A stretch of 49,790 bases of DNA from Erginobacter sp964587835 (GTDB lineage: Bacteria > Auribacterota > Erginobacteria > Erginobacterales > Erginobacteraceae), in NCBI GenBank assembly GCA_964587835.1, contig CAZPMN010000018.1, positions 1-49,790 of the forward strand, read 5' to 3'. Position numbers and translations under genes: made by a program. Below the pieces are notes generated by a model that was given only the letters and a program-made list of their open reading frames with translations, made no database searches and had not been told where the DNA came from. Shown here piece after piece: positions 15,825 through 23,429 of this stretch (the first letter of the stretch is position 1; each line of letters starts with the position of its first letter).

Positions 15825-17111
15825 TCACTTTTCCTCCTTGCGGACGGCCGTGGACAGCCCCGGCCGGTGGAGTCGGACCTGGTCGACCCGGCGCTTTTTC
15901 AGACTGACCACGGTGAACTGCAGATCATCCTGGAAATAGGTATCGCCCGGCTGGGGGAGACGTTCCAGGCGTTCGGAGAGGAAACCTCCCAGGGTCACAT
16001 TATTTTCGCCGTACAATTCCAGGCCGAATTTCTCGTTGAGGTAATCCAGCTCCACCCGGCCGGATAGCTGGACGGTATCCCGGTCCACCACCTGGTAATC
16101 CGGCGGGGTCTCTCCCCGTTCCCTGATCTCCCCCACGACCTCCTCCACCAGGTCGTCCAGGGTGATCAGGCCCGATAGCCCCCCGTACTCATCAACGACC
16201 AGAGCGAGGTGGATCTTCCGCGAAAGGAATTCCTTGAGCAACCGGGCCGCCTTCATCGTTTCCGGGATGAAGAAGGGCTTGCGGAGAAGATCGGCCAGGA
16301 CCGGCCGTTCGATGCCCCGGGCCCGGGCGATCAGGAGATCCTTGGGGTAGAGAATGCCGATCACGTTCTCCATCTTCCCGGAATAAATGGGAATCCGGGA
16401 ATATTCCTGATCCCGGATGACGCCGGCGATATCTTCCAGCGGGGTATCCACCTCGAAAGAGACGATCTCGTTGCGCGGGGTCATCAGCTGCCGAACGGTC
16501 TTGTCCCCCAGCTTGAAGATCTCGCTGATCATTTCCTTCTCGCCCCCGTTCAGGGTCCCTTCCCGGGAACCCTGGTCGAGCGCCGTCTCCAGCTCTTCCC
16601 GGGTCAGGGGGGACTCCAGGTGGGGCCGGTTCCTCTCCACCAGGGAGATGAAGAAATCGCTGACGGCCTGGACCAGGATCCGGAAGGGGGTGACCAGGCG
16701 TTCCAGCAGGAGGATAGAAGGAGCAACCGCCCGGGCTGTCTTCTCGGCCCGGTTGATCGCCACTACCTTGGGCCCCACCTCGCAGAAGATCAGGATGACG
16801 AAAGTCATCACCGCCGTGGAGAAGATCCAGGCCAGGGAGCTCAGGGCACTGCTCGCGAAGACGGTAGAGGAGATCCGTTCGGCGATCGAGGAGGAGAGGA
16901 TGTTGACCAGCATATTCCCAATCACGATCGAGATCAGCAGCCGACGGGGACGTTCCAACAGGCGGGCGATAATCTCTCCCCGGACCGGCTTCTTCTGTTT
17001 CAGCTTCTCGACGGAAAAAGGGGAGAGCGAGAAGAGAGCGGTCTCCGAACCGGAGAAGAAAGCGGAGAAACCAAGCAATACTGCCAGGAATAATAGTAGG
17101 GCTACGGTCAT
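15825..17111 (-). CDS. CNNM/CorC-type CBS-domain membrane protein 2
   Basis: A 428-residue paralogue of the preceding gene with the same order: CNNM membrane domain (LLFLAVLLGFSAFFSGSETALFSLSPF, LISIVIGNMLVNILSSSIAE, ILIFCEVGPKVVAINRAE), CBS pair (LMTPRNEIVSFEVD, IHLALVVDEYGGLSGLITLDDLVEEVVGEIRERGE) and CorC_HlyC domain (LSGRVELDYLNEKFGLEL, VTLGGFLSERLERLPQPGD). A tandem of two such genes suggests a heterodimer or a tandem duplication. The start at 17111 (MTVALLLF) is preferred over an upstream ATG because it begins the first membrane helix. Confidence 0.92.
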   Translation of the reverse strand: MTVALLLFLAVLLGFSAFFSGSETALFSLSPFSVEKLKQKKPVRGEIIARLLERPRRLLISIVIGNMLVNILSSSIAERISSTVFASSALSSLAWIFSTAVMTFVILIFCEVGPKVVAINRAEKTARAVAPSILLLERLVTPFRILVQAVSDFFISLVERNRPHLESPLTREELETALDQGSREGTLNGGEKEMISEIFKLGDKTVRQLMTPRNEIVSFEVDTPLEDIAGVIRDQEYSRIPIYSGKMENVIGILYPKDLLIARARGIERPVLADLLRKPFFIPETMKAARLLKEFLSRKIHLALVVDEYGGLSGLITLDDLVEEVVGEIRERGETPPDYQVVDRDTVQLSGRVELDYLNEKFGLELYGENNVTLGGFLSERLERLPQPGDTYFQDDLQFTVVSLKKRRVDQVRLHRPGLSTAVRKEEK

Positions 17112-17173
17112 CTTCTGGTGGGTAATGTAGCACATCGATTTTGGCAGTAAAAGCCAAAACTCTTTCCACCCCT

Positions 17174-17222
17174 AACCCTAATTATTCACGAAAAATTTAA
17201 TTTTTCGTGAATAATTAGGGTT
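17174..17222. repeat. Perfect 24-base-arm palindrome
   Basis: AACCCTAATTATTCACG followed by AAAAATT (17174-17197) is exactly mirrored at 17199-17222 around one central base. It is AT-rich, lies upstream of the CNNM operon, and lacks a terminator's GC stem. It could be a cruciform-type repeat or a dyad regulatory site. Confidence 0.85.
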
Positions 17223-17430
17223 GTGGGTTGCCAGGCAGCAACTTAGAGATAGAGAAGTTTTAAGTTTATAATTGCACTCTGCTTTTTCGAATAACTGACT
17301 TCGAGATTTGTCTTCCTTCCCCAAAGCTGTGGAAATTAGCCAATTAACTTGGCAAGATATTATCAGCCAAGATGTTATGTACTTAAACCTTATTTCCTTC
17401 TCATTGATTTCCGGACAACCTGATTTACAC

Positions 17431-17458
17431 TAGCCCGATTTATGAATAAATCGGGCTA
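17431..17458. repeat. Palindrome of the CCGATTTAT family
   Basis: TAGCCCGATTTAT (17431-17443) and its complement (17446-17458) with a two-base loop. The same sequence with its flank (GATTTA-ACTA) recurs at 19401-19435, where it holds the stop codon of a secreted-protein gene. Confidence 0.8.
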
Positions 17459-17749
17459 ACCAATTTTGACGGGATAACAGGATCAACGAGATATCTGGCT
17501 CCCCCGCCTCGCCCCCTTTTTTTGACAGGATAACAGGATCAACGGGATGGTGTGGGAATAGGGAATGGGGAATGGGGAATACAGTAAGCGGCAAACGGGG
17601 GACCCACTTTGCGCCATGCGTTATGCTCTTTCCCGTCAGTGGAAATACCGGCCGGAGGATGTTACACTATCAGCCCCCGTCCGGGATTCAGGGGGAACGG
17701 GCACCGGCATAGTCCCGGGACGGAGACGCGTCCAACCCGCAAGATAACA
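17459..17749. repeat. GGATAACAGGAT and GGGGAAT repeats
   Basis: The region contains two copies of a TTGACxGGATAACAGGATCA unit (about 17465-17491 and 17521-17547) and a GGGAATGGGGAAT run (17555-17580). The unit recurs at 18568-18598 and 19874-19900. No gene is recognised before the DnaJ-like protein. Confidence 0.65.
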
Positions 17750-18565
17750 ATGGGAAACTTCATAGATTATTACCGCGTCCTCCAGGTCGGGCCCACGGCC
17801 TCGCGAGAGACTATCCGGGCATCCTTCCGGCGGCTGGCCAAGAAATACCATCCGGATACCAGCCAGCTCGAGGCGGCCCAGGCGGCGCAGAGGATGCGCC
17901 GGCTGATCGAGGCCTACCGGATCCTGGCCGATGTCGCCGGGCGGGCGGCTTACGATATCCGCCGGAAGGGGAAGGCGCCCCAAACCGGGCTTTCCTACGC
18001 CGACTCGCTCCGGCGGCGTCAGGGGGATCCTTACGCCCAGGCGCTGCTGATCTTCTACGACCTCTTGAACGGATCAATCGAGCGAGCCCTGGCCAGCTAC
18101 GACCGGTTGGTAAACCGGGAAGCGGAAAAGATCGATCTCCTCTCCCTGCTCGGAGCCGCCGATTTTCTCGACTGCGCCTTCCTCCTGGCGGAAGGTTACC
18201 AGCTTAAGGGGCGCTACCGCGAGGCGGTGCAGCTCTACGAGACCGCTTATCGGGAGGATGGGGAATGGCATTACTTCCGGAACTTCCGGCCCGAACTGAA
18301 GCAGAGAATCCGCGATATCTACTGCCGCCACCTGGCGAAGGCCTCCGGGCCTGAAGAAGCGATCGGCTTTTACCGGAAACTCCTAAACGAGTATCGGTTC
18401 CCGAAAAACGAACGGGCTTTCTTCCACAAAAAGATCGCCGAACGCTACGGGGAGCTGAACCGGGCGGCGGAGGCGCGCCGGCATTACCGGCTCGCCCTGG
18501 AACTGAAACCCGGTCTGACCGGAACGAAGAAGATCCGCTCATTTTTAGACGGGATAACCGGATGA
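17750..18565 (+). CDS. DnaJ-domain protein with TPR-like repeats
   Basis: A 271-residue protein. Residues 1-65 form a J domain (FIDYYRVLQVGPTASRETIRASFRRLAKKYHPDTSQ...RIRRLIEAYRILADVAGRAAYD) with the HPD motif that stimulates Hsp70 ATPase. The rest is helical, with TPR-like units (FLLAEGYQLKGRYREAVQLYETAY; KIAERYGELNRAAEARRHYRLALELKPG). There is no signal peptide, so it is likely a cytoplasmic co-chaperone with a protein-binding C-terminus. The last residues FLDGITG and the stop are encoded within a GACGGGATAACCGGATGA repeat unit. The ATG is chosen because it begins the J domain; the ribosome site is poor. Confidence 0.85.
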   Translation: MGNFIDYYRVLQVGPTASRETIRASFRRLAKKYHPDTSQLEAAQAAQRMRRLIEAYRILADVAGRAAYDIRRKGKAPQTGLSYADSLRRRQGDPYAQALLIFYDLLNGSIERALASYDRLVNREAEKIDLLSLLGAADFLDCAFLLAEGYQLKGRYREAVQLYETAYREDGEWHYFRNFRPELKQRIRDIYCRHLAKASGPEEAIGFYRKLLNEYRFPKNERAFFHKKIAERYGELNRAAEARRHYRLALELKPGLTGTKKIRSFLDGITG

Positions 18566-18660
18566 TTTTTAGACAGGATAACAGGATCTACAGGATGGTT
18601 TGGGGAACGGGGAATGGAAAGCAGTAATTGTTAATCAGTAATCAGTAATCAGTAATCAGT

Positions 18661-19045
18661 AACCGGTTCCGGCACCCGGGTCATTGCGAGGAGGCCCGAA
18701 GTTTTTCGGGCCGACGAAGCAATCTCACCCCGGCCCCTCAGTCATTGCGAGGAAGCCGAACGAAGTGAGGCCGATGAAGCAATCTTGCCGGAAAGAGAGG
18801 ATAAGATTGCGGTATCGCCCTTCGGGCTTGTAGTATTGCTGCGCTTGAATTAGCGAAGATTAGCGGGATTCGCGCCTGCGCGCTGAAGCGCTCCGGCGCG
18901 CCAGCACGGTTGAAATAGGCAGTGGGCAGTAGGGAGTGGGCAGTGGGAACTAATCTGAGTAATTTGTGAAATCTGTGGACAAACAGGGGCCGTGGTAGAG
19001 GACTCTAAAAAAAATTCGTGCTAATTAGTGTAATTAGTGGATTCA
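18661..19045 (+). repeat. Composite intergenic repeat, copy A
   Basis: Contains two CATTGCGAGG...GAAGCAATCTC units (18681-18727, 18741-18786), a GGTATCGCCCTTCGGGCTTG unit (18811-18830), a GCGCCTGCGCGCTGAAGCGC palindrome (18872-18905), a GGCAGTGGGCAGTAGGGAG run, an AATTTGTGAAATCTGTGGAC unit (18960-18979) and an AATTAGTG run. The whole order is repeated in inverse as copies B and C further right. No gene inside. Confidence 0.85.
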
Positions 19046-19067
19046 ATCCAAACGGGAGGAGGTGGGA

Positions 19068-19373
19068 GTGGAAAAATTGGTGAGAGACCGGATACCCGAG
19101 ATCATCGCCGCCGACCGCGGAGAGATCCCGCCCTGGCGGACGGCTTCCGCGGACGAATACCGGGAATTTCTGGCGGCGAAACTCCGGGAAGAGGTGGCTG
19201 AGTTCTTGGAGAGCCGCCAGCCGGAAGAACTGGCGGATATCCTCGAGGTGGTCCGGGCCCTAGGCCGGGTCGCCGGACTCGACCCGGAAGAGATCGAGCG
19301 GCTCCGGGCGGAGAAAGCCGTCCGACGGGGAGGTTTCACCGACCGGAAGATAATGGACTTTGCCGAAGGTTGA
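19068..19373 (+). CDS. MazG-like nucleotide pyrophosphohydrolase
   Basis: A 101-residue protein of the all-alpha NTP pyrophosphatase superfamily (phosphoribosyl-ATP pyrophosphohydrolase-like). It starts with the family's MEKLVRDRIPEII, then YREFLAAKLREEVAEFLESRQPEELADILEVVRAL, which carries the EExxE...ExxD metal-binding acidic residues, and ends GGFTDRKIMDF. It probably hydrolyses non-canonical NTPs (house-cleaning). GTG at 19068 is chosen because GGGAGGAGG lies at the right distance; GTG 19062 overlaps that site. The gene lies between inverted copies A and B of the composite repeat. Confidence 0.85.
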   Translation: MEKLVRDRIPEIIAADRGEIPPWRTASADEYREFLAAKLREEVAEFLESRQPEELADILEVVRALGRVAGLDPEEIERLRAEKAVRRGGFTDRKIMDFAEG

Positions 19374-19407
19374 CTCCCCGCGATATATCTTTCCACCTGA
19401 TTTATAC

Positions 19408-19435
19408 TAACCCGATTTGTGAATAAATCGGGTTA
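19408..19435. repeat. Palindrome holding a stop codon
   Basis: TAACCCGATTT (19408-19418) pairs with AAATCGGGTTA (19425-19435). The TAA stop of the reverse-strand gene is its outermost triplet. Same family as 17431-17458. Confidence 0.8.
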
Positions 19436-19816
19436 ACGGAGATCGTCGACGATGTCATCGGCGATATCCTGGTCCCGCTCCTCCGCCGCCTCCCGGATCT
19501 GTTCCCGCTTCTGGATCGCCGCAATCCCGGATTCATCTTTCTGTTCCGAACGGACGAAGGGATCATCCAGACTCCGGAAATAACCGGGATCGGCGGAAGC
19601 CACCCATTCCCCGGCCGGATTCTTGATCAGGTAGACCGCCAGCACCTCGCCTTCGGGGTCGCGGACCTTCCCGGTCAGGGGAACCGATTCCGGGTCGACC
19701 GAGATCAGGCTGTAACCCTCAGGAAGGGCGGCCCGCAGGGTATCGACATCGGGAGCGGAGAAAAGGCTCCCCGCCAAACCGGCAAACAACAGGATCAAGA
19801 TCATTGCTTTTCTCAT
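19433..19816 (-). CDS. Small secreted protein of unknown function
   Basis: A 127-residue protein with a clear signal peptide (MRKAMILILLFAGLAGSLFSA, cleavage near SLFSA). The mature part has a short mixed region (LPEGYSLISVDPESVPLTGKVRDPEGEVLAVYLIKNPAGEW) and a charged helical tail (QKREQIREAAEERDQDIADDIVDDLR). I do not recognise a family. The start at 19816 is supported by GAGGAGG about nine bases upstream. The stop codon lies inside a palindromic repeat. Confidence 0.65.
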   Translation of the reverse strand: MRKAMILILLFAGLAGSLFSAPDVDTLRAALPEGYSLISVDPESVPLTGKVRDPEGEVLAVYLIKNPAGEWVASADPGYFRSLDDPFVRSEQKDESGIAAIQKREQIREAAEERDQDIADDIVDDLR

Positions 19817-19990
19817 CGCTGGCCTCCTCGGACAGGATAAAGATTTGGTTCCCCCCACCTCACCCCCATTTTTTCGACAGGATAACAGGATCTACAGGAT
19901 GTAATTGCCGGCCTGGTCCGGCCTCGTTAATACTGCTTACCGTTTACTGCTCACTGCTTACCGCTTCTCTTCCCCCGCCTTTCCCCATTT

Positions 19991-20262
19991 AGTCCACTAA
20001 TTACACTAATTAACACTAATTTTTTTTGAGTCCTCTACCACGGCCCCTGTTTGTCCACAGATTTCACAAATTACTCAGATTAGTTCCCACTGCCCACTCC
20101 CTACTGCCCACTACCTATTTCAACCGCGCTGGCGCGCCGGAGCGCTTCAGCGCGCAGGCGCGAATCTCGCTAATCTTCGCTAATTCAAGCGAAGCGATAC
20201 TGCATCTACTGCAAGGAATGCCGCAGGCATTCCGATACTACAAGCCCGCAGGGCGATACTAC
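19991..20262 (-). repeat. Composite intergenic repeat, copy B
   Basis: Inverse of copy A: ATTAGTG-type run, the GTCCACAGATTTCACAAATT unit, the GCGCCGGAGCGCTTCAGCGC palindrome and a GCGATAC unit, with an added GGAATGCCGCAGGCATTCC palindrome at 20216-20234. It runs up to the mtnP stop codon. Confidence 0.85.
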
Positions 20263-21162
20263 TCACCGCTTACTCTCCCCCTCCCCGGGAGCGGAGATAT
20301 ACTTCCCGATGATCAGCGCCAGCCGTCGGCGGGTTTCCGGGTCGATCAGTGCGGGGTCGGTCATAATCGCGTTTTTTAAGGCGGACGCCGCTGCCGGATC
20401 GGGTTCGGCGGGGATCTCCGGCATTACCGTCCGGATGATTTGCCGGGCCAGGGCGGCGTTCTTCATCACGTTGCCGACCACGACCTCCACCGATACGTCG
20501 TCGTAACCCTCCTGGTGACGCCAGTTGTCGTAGTCGGTCACCATCGCCATCGACTGATAGGCGATTTCGGCTTCCCGGGCCAGCTTCGCTTCCGGAAGGC
20601 TGGTCATCCCGATGATGTCCATCCCCCACTGGCGATAGACGGTGGACTCGGCCCGGGTGGAGAAGGCCGGCCCTTCCATATTCAGGTAAATACCCCCGGG
20701 ATGAACCCGCGCGCCCGCCGCCTGCGCCGCCCGTTGTAGAATATCCCTGAGGATCTTCGACGTCGGCTCAGCGAAGGCGATGTGAGCCACCACCCCCTCC
20801 CCGAAGAAGGTGACCTTCCGGCCCCGGTTGGTCCGGTCGAAGAACTGGTCGGGGAGAACGATATCCAGTGGCCGAATTTCCTCCCGCAGGCTTCCCACCG
20901 CGCTGACGCCGATCAGCCACTCCACCCCCAGTTTCTTGAATCCCCAGATATTGGCCCGGTAATTGAGCTCGGTGGGCAAATGGCGGTGCCCCCGGCCGTG
21001 GCGGGAGAGAAACGCCACCTTCCTCCCTCCCAGTGTCCCCAGGTGGTAAACGTCGGAGGGTTCGCCGAAAGGAGTCTCGAGCGCCTCCTCCCGCCGGTCC
21101 TCCAATTCCTCCATCTCGTAGAGGCCGCTCCCCCCGATAATCCCGATCTCCGCTTCCGCCAT
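20263..21162 (-). CDS. mtnP: S-methyl-5'-thioadenosine phosphorylase
   Basis: A 299-residue PNP/MTAP-family enzyme cleaving methylthioadenosine with phosphate to adenine and methylthioribose-1-phosphate (polyamine and methionine salvage). Motifs: IGIIGGSGLY, FLSRHGRGHRHLPTELNYRANIWGFKKLGVEWLIGVSAVGSL, DQFFDRT, GGIYLNMEGPAFSTRAES, DIIGMTSLPEAKLAREAEIAYQSMAMVTDYDNW. The TDYDNW aspartates and MTSLPEA favour MTAP over inosine phosphorylase. The final ESKR and stop come from a heptamer-type repeat. The gene is flanked by direct copies B and C of the composite repeat. Confidence 0.94.
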   Translation of the reverse strand: MAEAEIGIIGGSGLYEMEELEDRREEALETPFGEPSDVYHLGTLGGRKVAFLSRHGRGHRHLPTELNYRANIWGFKKLGVEWLIGVSAVGSLREEIRPLDIVLPDQFFDRTNRGRKVTFFGEGVVAHIAFAEPTSKILRDILQRAAQAAGARVHPGGIYLNMEGPAFSTRAESTVYRQWGMDIIGMTSLPEAKLAREAEIAYQSMAMVTDYDNWRHQEGYDDVSVEVVVGNVMKNAALARQIIRTVMPEIPAEPDPAAASALKNAIMTDPALIDPETRRRLALIIGKYISAPGEGESKR

Positions 21163-21187
21163 CTCGCTACCCCCCGGACTAAAGATT

Positions 21188-21640
21188 CAGTCCACTAATT
21201 ACACTAATTACCACGAATTTTGTTAGAGCCCTCTACCTCGGCCCCTGTTTGTCCACAGATTTCACAAATTACTCAGATTAGTTCCCACTGCCCACTCCCT
21301 ACTGCCCACTGCCTATTTCAACCGTGCTGGCGCGCCGGAGCGCTTCAGCGCGCAGGCGCGAATCCCGCTAATCTTCGCTAATTCAAGCGCAGCGATACTA
21401 CAAGCCGCAGGGCGATACCACAGTTACTACAAGGAATGCCGCAGGCATTCCGATCCTGCCAGCCCGAAGGGCGATACAACAATTGCCCTACTCCCCACTG
21501 CCGGGTGAGATTGCTTCGTCGGCCTCACTTCGTTCGGCTTCCTCGCAATGACTGAGGGGCCGGGATGAGATTACTTCGTCGGGCTGAATAAATTCGGGCC
21601 TCCTCGCAATGACCCGGTACCGGGACCGATTACTGATTAC
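21188..21640 (-). repeat. Composite intergenic repeat, copy C
   Basis: Same orientation as copy B and a near-complete inverse of copy A, including both CATTGCGAGG units (about 21507-21553 and 21567-21612) and a GGAATGCCGCAGGCATTCC palindrome (21435-21453). No gene is seen. Confidence 0.85.
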
Positions 21641-21681
21641 TGATTACCGCTTACCGCTCACCGCTTACTGCTTACCGGTCC
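21632..21681. repeat. Heptamer array 3' of dut
   Basis: TACTGATTACTGATTACCGC and similar seven-base units (complement of AATCAGT, AAGCGGT, GAGCGGT) run to the dut stop codon. The same array type occurs at most gene ends in this window. Confidence 0.8.
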
Positions 21682-22125
21682 CTACTGCCCGGTATGTCCA
21701 AAACCGCCGGAATCGCGGGAGGTGGCATCAAGCTCCTCGACCTCTACCCACCGGGCCCGCTCCACCTTCTGGATTACCATCTGGGCGATCCGCATCCCCC
21801 GCCGAATGGCGATCGGTGACTTCCCCAGGTTGACCGCGATCACCCCGATCTCTCCCCGGTAGTCGGCATCCACCGTACCGGGGGAGTTGACGACACTCAG
21901 GCCGAAGCGGAGGGCAAGACCGGAGCGGGGCCGGAGCTGGGCCTCGAAGCCGGGTGGGAGGGCGATATAGATGCCGGCGGGGATGAAGCGAATCTCGCCC
22001 GGGGCCAGCTCCAGGTCGTCTTCAATGGCGGCCCGCAGGTCCATCCCGGCCGCCCCCTCGCTCATGTAGCGTGGGAGGTCGAGGTCCTCGAAACCGGGCT
22101 TCCTCCTGATCCTGATCTCCATCAT
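21682..22125 (-). CDS. dut: dUTP diphosphatase (dUTPase)
   Basis: A 147-residue trimeric dUTPase hydrolysing dUTP to dUMP. All five motifs are visible: EGAAGMDLRAA (motif 1), RPRSGLALRFG (2), VNSPGTVDADYRGEIGVIAVN (3, with catalytic Asp), RRGMRIAQMVIQ (4) and the C-terminal RDSGGFGHTG (5). The length is normal. ATG 22125 overlaps the last base of the HIT gene stop codon (TGATG), so the two are translationally coupled. Confidence 0.96.
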   Translation of the reverse strand: MMEIRIRRKPGFEDLDLPRYMSEGAAGMDLRAAIEDDLELAPGEIRFIPAGIYIALPPGFEAQLRPRSGLALRFGLSVVNSPGTVDADYRGEIGVIAVNLGKSPIAIRRGMRIAQMVIQKVERARWVEVEELDATSRDSGGFGHTGQ

Positions 22126-22499
22126 CACCCCGGCGGCCAGCCCAGCTCCCGCCCCCCGAGCAGGTGGAAGTGAAGATGATCGACCGCCTGCCCGGCGTCC
22201 GGGCCGGAGTTGACGACCAGCCGGTAGCCGCTTTGATCCACCGACTCCCGGCGAGCGATCTCGGCGGCCGCCCGGCAGATCCGGCCCAGCAGTTCGCCGT
22301 CGTTCTTTTCGGCCTGGGACAGGTCGGGAATATGCTTCTCGGGGATGATCAAGATGTGAACCGGGGCTTGCGGGGATATATCCCGGAAGGCCAGCAGACC
22401 GTCCTCCCGGTAGACAATCTCGGCCGGGATCTGCCCGTCCCGGATCCGGCAGAAGAGACAGCCGCCGTTGTCTGCCTGACCGTTACTCATAATTTCCAC
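22125..22499 (-). CDS. HIT-family hydrolase (HINT-like)
   Basis: A 124-residue HIT protein. It has the N-terminal CLFCRIRDGQIPAEIVYRED, PVHILIIPEKHIPDL, and the catalytic histidine triad VDHLHFHLLGGR. HINT enzymes hydrolyse purine nucleoside phosphoramidates and similar AMP adducts. The two Cys (CLFC) match the zinc site of some HINT proteins. The GTG start at 22499 is supported by GGGGAG nine bases upstream; ATG 22490 is an alternative. Coupled to dut. Confidence 0.93.
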   Translation of the reverse strand: MEIMSNGQADNGGCLFCRIRDGQIPAEIVYREDGLLAFRDISPQAPVHILIIPEKHIPDLSQAEKNDGELLGRICRAAAEIARRESVDQSGYRLVVNSGPDAGQAVDHLHFHLLGGRELGWPPG

Positions 22500-22516
22500 G
22501 GTGGGGATCTCCCCGA

Positions 22517-23326
22517 TCAGCGTTCCTCGGCCTCCTCACTGGCCACCGGGCGGGAAAATCGGATCCGGCTCAGTTGGTCGACGTCGAGGGTTACCGACTG
22601 TTCCCCGGGGATGTTCATCCTGACCTGGGTCGGCTCCAGGAACCCGGTGATGATATCGCCGTTCTTGAGTTTTGCCACCTGCTGCATCAGCTCCGACTCC
22701 CGGTCGATCATAATCTCGTTGATCAGGTCCCGATGGAGGCTGATGGTCCCGTAGGCCGTCTTCATCGTGAACTCGTCAGCGGCCAGGCGCCCGGAGATGA
22801 TATCCCCGTCAAAGGTGACAAAACGATCCTCTTCCTCCACCGGCGGAAGCAGGGGCGGGATATACCCGGCCTTCTCGCCCCCAATCGGCTTGCCGTCCTC
22901 GTCAACAAAGACCACTCCCCGGACCAGGGTGGCGTTGATCTGGAAGGGGCCGTATTCCGACCAGCCCTGGAAGACGTACTCGTCGATGAAGAATTCGGAG
23001 AAATCATCCTCCTCTCCGTCCCGGAAGCGGACCCGGGTATCGAAACGCCCGGTCTTCTGCGCCGAGGCGACCTCCTCGAAGGGAAGAGTGACCAGTTCCA
23101 GGCTATCCCGCCAGCGGGCCCGGAAGGCGGTGCTTTTTACGTTATGATCCTTTTCCAGGATCTTGAAATCGCAGAGGTTGATCTGCTCGTTGTCCACGGT
23201 GTGGACCTGGGCGTAATGGTAGACCGGCGGAGGGGTGCTCACGCAGGCCAGCGGTATAAAACCCGCGGAAATCAGGATCAGAACCGTCCAGAACCGGGAC
23301 GGGCGTTTGGGCGGCCTCTCTCTCAT
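22517..23326 (-). CDS. Predicted envelope lipoprotein with repeated beta units
   Basis: A 269-residue protein with a basic start (MRERPPKRPSRFWTV), hydrophobic segment and a lipobox-like PLACVS, so it is probably a lipoprotein although position -3 is not ideal. The mature part contains repeated short beta segments of the type FVTFDGDIISGRLAADEFTMKTAYGTISLHRDLINEIMIDR and VAKLKNGDIITGFLEPTQVRMNI, which read like tandem Sm-like or nuclear-transport-like G-x-I-x-G repeats. No family named with confidence. AAGGAG eight bases upstream sets the start. Confidence 0.65.
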   Translation of the reverse strand: MRERPPKRPSRFWTVLILISAGFIPLACVSTPPPVYHYAQVHTVDNEQINLCDFKILEKDHNVKSTAFRARWRDSLELVTLPFEEVASAQKTGRFDTRVRFRDGEEDDFSEFFIDEYVFQGWSEYGPFQINATLVRGVVFVDEDGKPIGGEKAGYIPPLLPPVEEEDRFVTFDGDIISGRLAADEFTMKTAYGTISLHRDLINEIMIDRESELMQQVAKLKNGDIITGFLEPTQVRMNIPGEQSVTLDVDQLSRIRFSRPVASEEAEER

Positions 23327-23429
23327 CGGCAACTCCTTGAATCTCCGCCCCGGCACAGGGAGGCGGAAGCAAGAAAATTCGGGGATTGAATTTGGCCCGG
23401 AAGATCCGAGCGTCTCTTTTTATATTACG

